Shown piece after piece: positions 1 through 5,867 of a DNA stretch of 9,197 bases. The stretch lies in contig JAKOZM010000058.1 of assembly GCA_029779995.1 (NCBI GenBank), positions 1 through 9,197 of the forward strand, in the 5' to 3' direction. Origin of the DNA: Actinomycetes bacterium. GTDB taxonomy: Bacteria; Actinomycetota; Actinomycetes; S36-B12; UBA10799. Numbering within the stretch: position 1 is the stretch's first letter; the number at the start of each line of letters is the position of its first letter. Both the position numbers and the translations under genes were made by a program. The notes below the pieces were generated by a model. That model made no database searches. It was given only the letters and a program-made list of their open reading frames with translations, and was not told the origin of the DNA.

Positions 1-188
1 GCGACCAGCAGCCACACCTCGTTGCCGTCCCAGACCGGCCCGAGCGTCGTCAGCATGGCGCGGCGGTCCTGCTCGGTCTTGCCCAGTACCGGCAGCAGGA
101 TGCCCACTCCGAAGTCGAAGCCCTCGAGGACGAAGTACCCGACCCACAGGACCGCGATCAGGATGATCCAGACTTGTTGAAGTTCCAT
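1..188 (-). CDS. cydB: Cytochrome bd ubiquinol oxidase subunit II, N-terminal part (runs off the window)
   Basis: CydB is the second membrane subunit of cytochrome bd oxidase, which passes electrons from quinol to oxygen with high affinity. Only the first 62 or so codons lie here, beginning MELQQVWIILIAVLWVGYF. The first transmembrane helix is visible, followed by FVLEGFDFGVGILLP and a GPVWDGNEVWLL motif, both hallmarks of the CydB family. The ATG at 188 is chosen because an AGGAG (199-195) sits 6 nt upstream and the protein starts at the family's usual place. The gene follows cydA by 10 nt, and its ribosome binding site overlaps the last base of the cydA stop, so the two are surely co-transcribed and probably translationally coupled. 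The end of the gene and any cydCD lie outside the window. Confidence 0.95.
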   Translation of the reverse strand, partial: MELQQVWIILIAVLWVGYFVLEGFDFGVGILLPVLGKTEQDRRAMLTTLGPVWDGNEVWLLV

Positions 189-194
189 GATCAG

Positions 195-199
195 CTCCT
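195..199 (-). promoter_or_regulatory. Ribosome binding site of cydB
   Basis: AGGAG on the minus strand, 6 nt before the cydB ATG. Its first base is the last base of the cydA TGA stop, an arrangement that favours ribosome re-initiation from cydA to cydB. Confidence 0.75.
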
Positions 200-1599
200 C
201 AGTACGTCACGGTCAGTGGACGCTCTTCGCCCAGCTTGTCGGGGTAGTTGTCTTCGACCGCATCGGGCGGACCGATCTTGACGGCCCGCATGAGCAGTCC
301 TACCTCCACCACAGCCAGCCCGCCGTACAGCAGGGTGAAGATGCCCATCGAAAGGATCACGTACAGCGGCGTGATCGTGGGGCTGACGCCCTGACTGGTC
401 TGCATCAGCCCGAAGACGATCCACGGCTGGCGCCCCATCTCGGTGAAGATCCAGCCGGTGCTCGAGCCGAGCAGCGGCATGACGATCCCGAGCAGCGCGA
501 TGCGCGGGAACCACTTGGAGGTGGGGATGCGGTCCTTGCGGGTGGCCCACAGCATGTAGGCGGCGATCAGCGCGCCGAGCGCACCGAAGCCGATCATCAA
601 CCGGAAGTTCCAGTAGGCCATCGGGATGTTCGGCCGGTAGTCGCCGGGTCCGAACTGCTGCTCGTACTGTGCCTGCAGGTCGTTGATGCCCTGCACCTCC
701 CCATCCCACGAGTGGGTGGCGAGCAGCGACAGGCCATGCGGAACCTCGACGCTGAAGATCGGCGCGGAGCCGTCCAGGGTGCCGATGGTGAACAGGCTGA
801 AGGGGGCTGGTGCCGCGGTGTCCCACTGAGCCTCCGCGGCCGCCATCTTCATGGGCTGAATCTCGACCATCTTGGTGGCCTGCATGTCGCCGGTCCAGCC
901 GACGAGCACGAAGGCCACGATCGCCGTGATCGACCCCAGTTTGAGTGTGGACCGCACCACGTCCACCGACTTGTTCTTGAACAACAGCCAGCCGGAGATG
1001 CCGGCGACGAACAGGCCCGACACCAGGAACGCCATCGTGATGACGTGAGCGAAGGTGATCATGGCCAGCGGCTGCAGGAGCACCTCACCGATGTCGGTCA
1101 TCTCGGCCCGCTGCGTGACGGGGTTCACCGTGTAACCGACCGGGTGCTGCATGAAGGAGTTCGCGGCCAGGATGAAGTAGGCGCTGAGCAACGTACCGGA
1201 GGCCGCCAGCCAGATCGTCGCCAGGTGCAGCTTCTTCGGCAGCCGGTCCCAGCCGAAGATCCACAGCCCTAAGAAGGTGGACTCGAGGAAGAACGCCAGC
1301 AGACCTTCGATGGCTAGCGGGGCCCCGAAGATGTCGCCGACGAAACGGCTGTAATCGCTCCAGTTCATACCGAACTGGAACTCCTGGACGATGCCGGTGA
1401 CGACACCCATGGCGAAGTTGATCAGGAAGAGCTTCCCGAAGAACTTCGTGGCTCGCAGCCACTTCTCGTTGCCGGTGCGAACCCACGCCGTCTGCATACC
1501 CGCCACCAGGAACGAGGTTCCGATGGTGATGGGCACGAAGAGGAAGTGGTACACCGTGGTGATGGCGAACTGCCACCGAGACAGATCCAGCGCACTCAT
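199..1599 (-). CDS. cydA: Cytochrome bd ubiquinol oxidase subunit I
   Basis: CydA carries the hemes (b558, b595, d) and the quinol site of the bd oxidase in the cytoplasmic membrane. The 466-residue protein has all the family landmarks: His18 (equivalent to E. coli His19), Glu98 and Glu106 (Glu99 and Glu107), and His185 and Met335 (b558 ligands His186 and Met393). The quinol-loop pair Lys251 and Glu256 matches Lys252 and Glu257, and Glu387 sits in the signature EMGRQPW. Upstream residues keep E. coli numbering minus one, but Met335 and Glu387 are 58 behind, so the protein lacks the E. coli Q-loop insertion and is the short-Q-loop type usual in Actinobacteria. The start at 1599 gives the family's N-terminus (LSRWQFAITTVYHFLF). 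No Shine-Dalgarno is evident before it. The upstream gap carries candidate regulator sites. Confidence 0.98.
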   Translation of the reverse strand: MSALDLSRWQFAITTVYHFLFVPITIGTSFLVAGMQTAWVRTGNEKWLRATKFFGKLFLINFAMGVVTGIVQEFQFGMNWSDYSRFVGDIFGAPLAIEGLLAFFLESTFLGLWIFGWDRLPKKLHLATIWLAASGTLLSAYFILAANSFMQHPVGYTVNPVTQRAEMTDIGEVLLQPLAMITFAHVITMAFLVSGLFVAGISGWLLFKNKSVDVVRSTLKLGSITAIVAFVLVGWTGDMQATKMVEIQPMKMAAAEAQWDTAAPAPFSLFTIGTLDGSAPIFSVEVPHGLSLLATHSWDGEVQGINDLQAQYEQQFGPGDYRPNIPMAYWNFRLMIGFGALGALIAAYMLWATRKDRIPTSKWFPRIALLGIVMPLLGSSTGWIFTEMGRQPWIVFGLMQTSQGVSPTITPLYVILSMGIFTLLYGGLAVVEVGLLMRAVKIGPPDAVEDNYPDKLGEERPLTVTY

Positions 1600-1606
1600 A
1601 ACGCAA

Positions 1607-1612
1607 AGTCTG
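1607..1612 (-). promoter_or_regulatory. Candidate -10 element(s) for cydAB
   Basis: CAGACT on the minus strand ends 7 nt before the cydA ATG, the spacing seen at the other leaderless-looking starts in this window. It keeps the A at position 2 and T at position 6 but lacks the first T. A better-matching hexamer, TAGAAT, lies at 1635-1630 and would give a leader of about 24 nt. Neither has a convincing -35 sequence, so which is used cannot be decided by eye. Confidence 0.35.
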
Positions 1613-1636
1613 TCGTAAGCAATTCGTAAATTCTAG

Positions 1637-1655
1637 AAATGTAAGCCTTACCTAT
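1637..1655. promoter_or_regulatory. Palindrome resembling a DtxR/IdeR iron box, upstream of cydA
   Basis: The core is a perfect 11-bp palindrome, GTAAGCCTTAC (1641-1651). Read on the minus strand, the 19 bp ATAGGTAAGGCTTACATTT match the iron-box consensus TTAGGTTAGGCTAACCTAA at 13 of 19 positions. It lies just upstream of the TAGAAT hexamer (1635-1630), where a repressor would block polymerase. Iron control of a heme-rich oxidase is plausible, but the match is partial and binding is an inference. Confidence 0.35.
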
Positions 1656-1727
1656 CCGTTGTCCGGAGGCGGTTAGGCAACGATTTCCGTCTCTTTTGGT
1701 CCCTTTCGGCCTGCCCAATCAGTCGCA

Positions 1728-1743
1728 TGTGATGCAGATCACA
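1728..1743. promoter_or_regulatory. CRP-type operator upstream of cydAB
   Basis: TGTGATGCAGATCACA has both perfect TGTGA and TCACA half-sites with the standard 6-nt spacer. The minus-strand reading, TGTGATCTGCATCACA, matches the ideal E. coli CRP core (TGTGATCTAGATCACA) at 14 of 16 positions. Its centre is about 136 bp upstream of the cydA start and it ends 3 bp from the pat stop. CRP/GlxR proteins control cydAB in mycobacteria and corynebacteria. The redox repressor Rex uses a related operator (TTGTGAA-N4-TTCACAA) and controls cyd genes in Streptomyces, but the inner A and T it needs are T and A here, so CRP fits better. Confidence 0.7.
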
Positions 1744-1746
1744 AGT

Positions 1747-2796
1747 TCAGAGACGCGCGGACAGCACCTCCAGGACGCGCTCGTTCGCGGCCCGCGGACC
1801 CACTGAGATCCGGACCCCCTCACCCGGGAACGGCCGCACGGTCAGACCATGACCGTCGAGATACCCGGCGAGATCGTCCGCAGACGTGACCCAGACGAAG
1901 TTGGCCTGACTGTCGGGGACGTCGTATCCCTTGGCGCGCAGACCGGCTGCGAGCCAGTCCCGCTGCTCGACACTGGCCGCCACGGCATCTCGCATGTGGC
2001 GCAGCCCATCGGGCTGCAGGGAAGCCACGGCGGCCGCTTGGGCGATCGCAGAGACCCCGAACGGGGTCGCGACCTTGCGCATGGCCGCGACCAACTCCGG
2101 CGAACCCACGCCGTAGCCCACCCGTAGCCCGGCCAGACCGAAGGCCTTGGAGAACGTCCGCAGCACCAGGACGTTGGGGTGTGTCGCGGCGATGTCGAGG
2201 GCGCGGACCGCGTCCGGATCCGTCACGTACTCGTGGTAGGCCTCATCGATCACCACGAGTACGTCATCCCCGACGTTGTCCAGCACCCACAACACCTCGG
2301 CATGGGTGATCGCCGGACCGGTCGGATTGTTCGGCGTGCACAAGAAGAGGACGCGGGTGCGCGCACCCACCGCCGCCACCATGGCCTCGACGTCGTGCGT
2401 CATGTCACATCGCAGTGGCACCTGCACGGCTCGTGCCCCTGAGATCGCCGAGACGATGGGGTAGGCCTCAAACGAGCGCCACGCGTAGACGACCTCGTCA
2501 CCGGCGTCCGCGGCGATCTGCACCGCGTTTTGGCACAGAGACACCGAACCACAGCCAACGCAGACCTGGTCGGTTGCCACACCGGTGTAGTCGGCCAGCT
2601 CGGCGATCAGCTCGCTGCTGCCGGGATCCGGATAGAGGTGTACCGCGCTGTCCGGCAAGGCCGCCAGTACCGCCTCCGGAGGAGGCACGTGTGTCTCATT
2701 GCTCGACAACTTGTAGGTCGTCACATCGGTCCGCGGCGCAGGCCGCTGACCAGCACGGTAGACGGGTAGGCCGCTGAGCATCTGCCGCAAGCGCAC
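1747..2796 (-). CDS. pat: PLP-dependent aromatic amino acid / histidinol-phosphate aminotransferase (Pat/HisC2 type)
   Basis: This is a 349-residue class I/II aminotransferase of the HisC family, cytosolic, moving an amino group between an aromatic amino acid (or histidinol phosphate) and 2-oxoglutarate through PLP. The Schiff-base lysine is Lys217 in TFSKAFGLAGLRVGYG. Asn157 in TPNNPTG, Asp184 and Tyr187 in VVIDEAYHEY, Arg225, and the substrate-binding Arg329 in GEGVRISVG are all present. The opening LSGLPVYRAGQ, the SSNET motif (31-35) and the stretch GCGSVSLCQ then YAWRSFEAYPI resemble mycobacterial Pat (about 353 aa) more than classical HisC. No other his gene is near, which also favours Pat. 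The GTG at 2796 is chosen for its GGAG 6 nt upstream and the family length; an open frame extends to 2967 but that part is compositionally odd and overlaps the divergent gene. Confidence 0.9.
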   Translation of the reverse strand: MRLRQMLSGLPVYRAGQRPAPRTDVTTYKLSSNETHVPPPEAVLAALPDSAVHLYPDPGSSELIAELADYTGVATDQVCVGCGSVSLCQNAVQIAADAGDEVVYAWRSFEAYPIVSAISGARAVQVPLRCDMTHDVEAMVAAVGARTRVLFLCTPNNPTGPAITHAEVLWVLDNVGDDVLVVIDEAYHEYVTDPDAVRALDIAATHPNVLVLRTFSKAFGLAGLRVGYGVGSPELVAAMRKVATPFGVSAIAQAAAVASLQPDGLRHMRDAVAASVEQRDWLAAGLRAKGYDVPDSQANFVWVTSADDLAGYLDGHGLTVRPFPGEGVRISVGPRAANERVLEVLSARL

Positions 2797-2800
2797 GCGT

Positions 2801-2812
2801 GTCTCCTTCTCC
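2801..2812 (-). promoter_or_regulatory. Ribosome binding site of pat
   Basis: GGAGAAGGAGAC on the minus strand has two GGAG cores. The nearer one sits 6 nt from the GTG at 2796 and decides the start of pat against the longer open frame. Confidence 0.7.
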
Positions 2813-2822
2813 TGGATACGAG

Positions 2823-2828
2823 TAGCCT
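2823..2828 (+). promoter_or_regulatory. Candidate -10 element for the phosphatase gene (leaderless)
   Basis: TAGCCT matches TANNNT and ends 7 nt before the GTG at 2836, so transcription would begin at or next to the start codon. There is no purine-rich Shine-Dalgarno in that gap. The element sits inside the short leader of the divergent pat gene. No clear -35 is seen. Confidence 0.5.
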
Positions 2829-2835
2829 GCCATTC

Positions 2836-4347
2836 GTGAGTCTGCGTGCCCGCATCTGGCTTGTGCTGCTGATCGCGGTGACCTTGGTCTTGATCACCGC
2901 ATGGTCGCTGCGTACCGGCTATAACACTGTGGCGCGCACCGCGAACACGGTGACCGGCCAGTTGCAACCGGCCTCGGATGCCGCCGGTGACCTCACTGCG
3001 GCGATGGGGGACATGCGGGCGGGGGCCAACGCCTACGCGCTGACCGGGGACACTCCCGACCTCACCACCTACGTGGAGGCGAGCGCTCGCATGGACAACG
3101 CTTTCCGCGAGCTGCGCAGGTACCTGCGTGCGGACGGGGAGCTGCTGATGCTGCGGGCCAAGGCTCAGGACTCGGCCGAGGCGTGGCGCACGCAGGGTAC
3201 CGACCCGATCGTCGCCGCCGCCGCCCGAGGCGACGCGGAACTGGCCCGCCGGATCATTCGCAGTGGCACGCCTCGTTCGCTATACAACGAGAGTCGCTTG
3301 TACGTTGAGCAACTGGATCGGGAGATCCGCGACAACGTTGACGACGCCGTGCGCAGTGAGCGGGACCAGTTCAACTTGCTGTGGCGAGTCTTGAACGCAT
3401 CGATTGCACTGCTCCTGCTGCTGCTGATCGCCTTCGCCTGGTTCCTCATCAGCGGTGTCCTGCGCCCGCTGCAGGACTTGCGCAGACAACTGTTGAAGGC
3501 GGCGCAGCCGGCCCACCATGAAACGCCGATCGTGCCATCCGGACCCCCTGAACTGCGCCAGGTGGGGCAGGACGCGGAGGAGATGCGCCGCCAGCTCGTC
3601 GATCAGATCGACCGCGCCCGGCAGGCCGACGAGGGCCTGGAGCAGCAGACGCCGGTCCTAGCCGCTATCAGGCGAGAACTGTACGACGCCGACCCGGTCG
3701 TGGTTACCGGATTGGACCTGTACGGCGAGCTGTCGCCGGCGCAGGGAGTATTGGCCGGGGACTGGTGGAGTGCTCAGCTGCTGCAGGATGGCCGGCTCGC
3801 CTTGACCATGACTGATGTCTCCGGTCACGGGCCGGCGGCCGGTATTGAGGCGCTGCGCCTCAAGCACGTCGTCGAGTTGTCCCTGGCGCAGCACGGCAAC
3901 CCGGCACTGGCCCTGCAGGTCGCCGCGGCGGGATTCCGCGACCCCGGCCGGTTCGCCACCTGCGTTGCGCTCGTGCTGGACCCGGACACGGGGCTGCTGA
4001 TGTGGGCCAACGCCGGGCACCACGCCCCGTGGCTGGTGTCAGCCGCGCTCACCGAACTGGTGCCCACCGGGCCGCTGCTCAGCGTGCTGGGCGGATCGTG
4101 GATCAATCACTCCACGCAGTTGGAACCCGGCGCCATGTTGGCCATGTGGACCGACGGCCTGGTGGAATCTCACGACGCTGATCGCGAGGAGCTCGGAGAT
4201 GAGGGTCTACGACGCCTGGTCTACGGGGCCCTTGCCACTGAAGACACTGCGGCGGGATTCGTGAAGCATGTGCTGGCTGCCGCGCGGTCGCGCGCCGTGG
4301 ATTGGCGCCGCGACGATGTCACGATGGTGGCCGTGCAGCGCGTCTGA
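2836..4347 (+). CDS. Membrane PP2C-type (SpoIIE/RsbU family) serine phosphatase with CHASE3-like sensor and HAMP linker
   Basis: This 503-residue protein probably dephosphorylates a partner such as an anti-anti-sigma factor in response to an outside signal; the partner is unknown. Order of parts: transmembrane helix at about 7-24, an extracytoplasmic all-helical region at about 27-185 with a CHASE3-like stretch (DMRAGANAYALTGD, 59-72), a second helix at about 188-207 (a leucine run), a HAMP-like linker to about 265, then the PP2C domain at about 290-503. The metal ligands expected for the family are in place: Asp309 in GDWW, Asp327 in DVSGHG, Asp440 in TDGL, and Asp493/494 in RRDDVTMV. The family motif ANAGHHAPW (391-399) is also there. 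The second acidic residue common in the GDWYD motif is Ser312. The gene starts with GTG and lacks a Shine-Dalgarno. No sigma, anti-sigma or STAS gene is adjacent. Confidence 0.9.
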   Translation: MSLRARIWLVLLIAVTLVLITAWSLRTGYNTVARTANTVTGQLQPASDAAGDLTAAMGDMRAGANAYALTGDTPDLTTYVEASARMDNAFRELRRYLRADGELLMLRAKAQDSAEAWRTQGTDPIVAAAARGDAELARRIIRSGTPRSLYNESRLYVEQLDREIRDNVDDAVRSERDQFNLLWRVLNASIALLLLLLIAFAWFLISGVLRPLQDLRRQLLKAAQPAHHETPIVPSGPPELRQVGQDAEEMRRQLVDQIDRARQADEGLEQQTPVLAAIRRELYDADPVVVTGLDLYGELSPAQGVLAGDWWSAQLLQDGRLALTMTDVSGHGPAAGIEALRLKHVVELSLAQHGNPALALQVAAAGFRDPGRFATCVALVLDPDTGLLMWANAGHHAPWLVSAALTELVPTGPLLSVLGGSWINHSTQLEPGAMLAMWTDGLVESHDADREELGDEGLRRLVYGALATEDTAAGFVKHVLAAARSRAVDWRRDDVTMVAVQRV

Positions 4348-4349
4348 GG

Positions 4350-5537
4350 TCAGTCCGCGATCAACCCCGCCGGGGCCGAGACCCGGGCCACGTCTCCGAA
4401 CTGTTCATGCAGCGCCGCAACCTCGCCCACCACCACGATGCTGGGCGCCCGCACCCCTGTGGAGGCGTCGACCAGAGTCGCCAGCGTGGCCGTGACCGTG
4501 CGCTGCTGCGCCGTCCACCCCCGTTCGATGATCGCGGCTGGGGTATCAGGAGCGCGGCGGGTGAGCAGCACCTCCACCACCATGGGCAGGGCCCGTACCC
4601 CCATCAGCAGCACGATGGTGATCTCGGCCGGGATCGCGGCCAGATGTGCCACCAGTTCCGGATCCTGGCCGTGCGCCGTCGCGACCACAAAGCCCGTGGC
4701 CAGCCCACGATGGGTCACGGGGATGCCGGCGGCGGCAGGGACTGCCACCGCGCTGGTGATGCCGGGCACCACCTCGACCTCAACACCGGCCGCCAGACAG
4801 GCCGCGAGTTCCTCCCCACCCCTCCCGAGCACGAACGGGTCGCCACCCTTGAGCCGGACGACGAGCTGGCCGGCGCGGGCCTCCTGCACGAGAATTCGAT
4901 TGATGTCGTCCTGACCGACGGTGTGATCGCCTGGTGTTTTGCCGACGTGTACCACCCGGCCGTGGGTGAACTGCAGCGCAGCCCGCGGTGCTAAGCGGTC
5001 GGTGACCACGACGTCGGCTGCGGCCAGCAGGTCCCGGGCTCGCAGGGTGAGCAGATCCGGATCACCAGGGCCCGCCCCGACCAGTGCCACCCGGCCGGCG
5101 TGGGGGCGATGCGCGCGCAGATCAGCGGTCATGAGTGCCTCCCGTACCGTGGTGAGCACCGCCGTGGCCCGCCGCGGGTCTGCTCCCCCGGACACGGCGA
5201 TCTGCACCTCCCCGGCGGTTGCGGTCGCCGCGGACCATGCCGCCCCGCCGGAGTCGGAGGCGTTGACACACCAGATGCCGGCGGCCTGCGCCGCCGCGGC
5301 CACTCGACGGTTGACGTCGGGCGTGGCGCAGGCCTGCACCAACCAGGCACCACGCAGGTCGTCGTCGGCGAAGGGGCGGCTCTGCACCTCACAAGGGAAG
5401 TCCTCAGCAGCATGCGGAGCGACCACCGTGACGACAGCCCCTTCAGCCAACAGACCCTGCACGCGGCGGGCCGCCACCGGACCGGCCCCAACCACCAACA
5501 CTGGCTTTCCAGTCAGGCGCAGGAACAGCGGATACAC
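4350..5537 (-). CDS. cysG: Siroheme synthase fusion: precorrin-2 dehydrogenase/ferrochelatase plus uroporphyrinogen-III C-methyltransferase
   Basis: This 395-residue enzyme turns uroporphyrinogen III into siroheme, the cofactor of sulfite and nitrite reductases. Residues 1-140 form the NAD-binding dehydrogenase/chelatase part, with VLVVGAGPVAARR (13-25) as Rossmann loop and Asp95 in CVNASD as the likely catalytic aspartate. Residues 148-395 are the SAM-dependent methyltransferase (SUMT): VGAGPGDPDLLTLRA (153-167), VVTDRL, RLKGGDPFVLGRGGEE (228-243), VPGITSA (258-264) and PVTHRG. At 395 residues it is shorter than E. coli CysG (457): the linker before SUMT is only a few residues, so the extra helical domain is missing, as is common in actinobacterial fusions. 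It starts with GTG at 5537, with MYPLFL at the expected N-terminus. It converges on the phosphatase gene with 2 bp between stops. No sulfite or nitrite reductase gene is in view. Confidence 0.95.
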   Translation of the reverse strand: MYPLFLRLTGKPVLVVGAGPVAARRVQGLLAEGAVVTVVAPHAAEDFPCEVQSRPFADDDLRGAWLVQACATPDVNRRVAAAAQAAGIWCVNASDSGGAAWSAATATAGEVQIAVSGGADPRRATAVLTTVREALMTADLRAHRPHAGRVALVGAGPGDPDLLTLRARDLLAAADVVVTDRLAPRAALQFTHGRVVHVGKTPGDHTVGQDDINRILVQEARAGQLVVRLKGGDPFVLGRGGEELAACLAAGVEVEVVPGITSAVAVPAAAGIPVTHRGLATGFVVATAHGQDPELVAHLAAIPAEITIVLLMGVRALPMVVEVLLTRRAPDTPAAIIERGWTAQQRTVTATLATLVDASTGVRAPSIVVVGEVAALHEQFGDVARVSAPAGLIAD

Positions 5538-5544
5538 GCCTTCG

Positions 5545-5550
5545 ATGGTA
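5545..5550 (-). promoter_or_regulatory. Candidate -10 element for cysG (leaderless)
   Basis: TACCAT on the minus strand matches TANNNT and ends 7 nt before the GTG at 5537. The gap CGAAGGC holds an AAGG, but it is only 2 nt from the start codon, too close for normal ribosome binding, so a leaderless transcript is the better reading. Confidence 0.5.
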
Positions 5551-5666
5551 GGCGGTCGATCGGGGAGCCTCTTTTCGGACTCGTCACCAGGACCCGCTCC
5601 GGCCTTCCAGTGCCGTCGGCGGCTGCCAGGACCTCGTCATGGCCGGCTACTCCTCCGTGGTTCACA

Positions 5667-5707
5667 TCTGCGCATGACTCTGGCTGCGCGGCTCCCAGGT
5701 GCGCAGA
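5667..5707. repeat. Inverted repeat (8-bp stem) between cysG and the DUF4126 gene
   Basis: TCTGCGCA (5667-5674) and TGCGCAGA (5700-5707) are perfect inverted copies 25 nt apart. Inside, CTGG (5680-5683) and CCAG (5695-5698) can extend the fold. No T-run follows on either strand, so it is not a classical terminator. Its role is unknown. Confidence 0.5.
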
Positions 5708-5854
5708 ACTGACCCCAACCCGGCCCCTTTAGTCCCATATGCACGGTATGCGGGGGCCAAAGATGCGCACGCTCGGCGGTCCCATGCGGACTTTTGAACC
5801 GAATCCGGTCGTGTCCCGACTGATGGCTGGTTCCACGACCGGCAATCCAGGGTT

Positions 5855-5860
5855 TACCGT
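5855..5860 (+). promoter_or_regulatory. Candidate -10 element for the DUF4126 gene (leaderless)
   Basis: TACCGT matches TANNNT and ends 7 nt before the ATG at 5868, with no Shine-Dalgarno in between. It supports that start over the upstream in-frame ATG at 5739. Confidence 0.5.
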
Positions 5861-5867
5861 GGCAGCC

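Larger units (their letters stand above)
5538..5867. other. 330-bp gene-free stretch between divergent cysG and the DUF4126 gene
   Basis: It holds the two opposed -10 candidates at its ends (5545-5550 and 5855-5860) and one hairpin near the middle (5667-5707). Open frames crossing it in all directions lack recognisable protein motifs. A 12-codon frame at 5674-5712 has no ribosome binding site. No tRNA is seen: the stretch near 5790 with TTTTGAA cannot pair as an anticodon arm and no T-arm follows. I see no riboswitch that I can recognise upstream of cysG. Confidence 0.6.

Noticed and set aside
187..1272. Long plus-strand open frame opposite cydA (361 codons)
   Set aside because: It is antisense to a fully conserved CydA and its translation is rich in His, Arg, Gln and Gly with no motif; it is a shadow of high-GC codon use.
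1728..1743. The CRP-type palindrome as a transcription terminator for pat
   Set aside because: It can form a 6-bp stem, but no T-run follows in the direction of pat transcription and the half-sites are those of a protein-binding site.
2797..2967. N-terminal extension of pat to an ATG at 2967
   Set aside because: The extra 57 residues have no family match, overlap the divergent phosphatase gene, and the GTG at 2796 has a good ribosome binding site.
199..5537. Functional link between cysG (tetrapyrrole) and cydAB (hemes b and d)
   Set aside because: Siroheme is not the precursor of heme d, the genes are 2.7 kb apart with unrelated genes between them and separate promoters.
5674..5712. 12-codon open frame as a leader peptide for DUF4126
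   Set aside because: It has no ribosome binding site, no cysteine or other regulatory codon run, and overlaps the inverted repeat by chance.
5740..5830. Possible tRNA suggested by TTTTGAA near 5795
   Set aside because: The flanks form at most 3 base pairs around a 9-nt loop, and there is no T-arm or acceptor stem.
5739..5867. Longer start for the DUF4126 protein at the ATG at 5739
   Set aside because: The 43 added residues are hydrophilic and unlike the family, and the -10-like hexamer 7 nt before 5868 would fall inside the gene.
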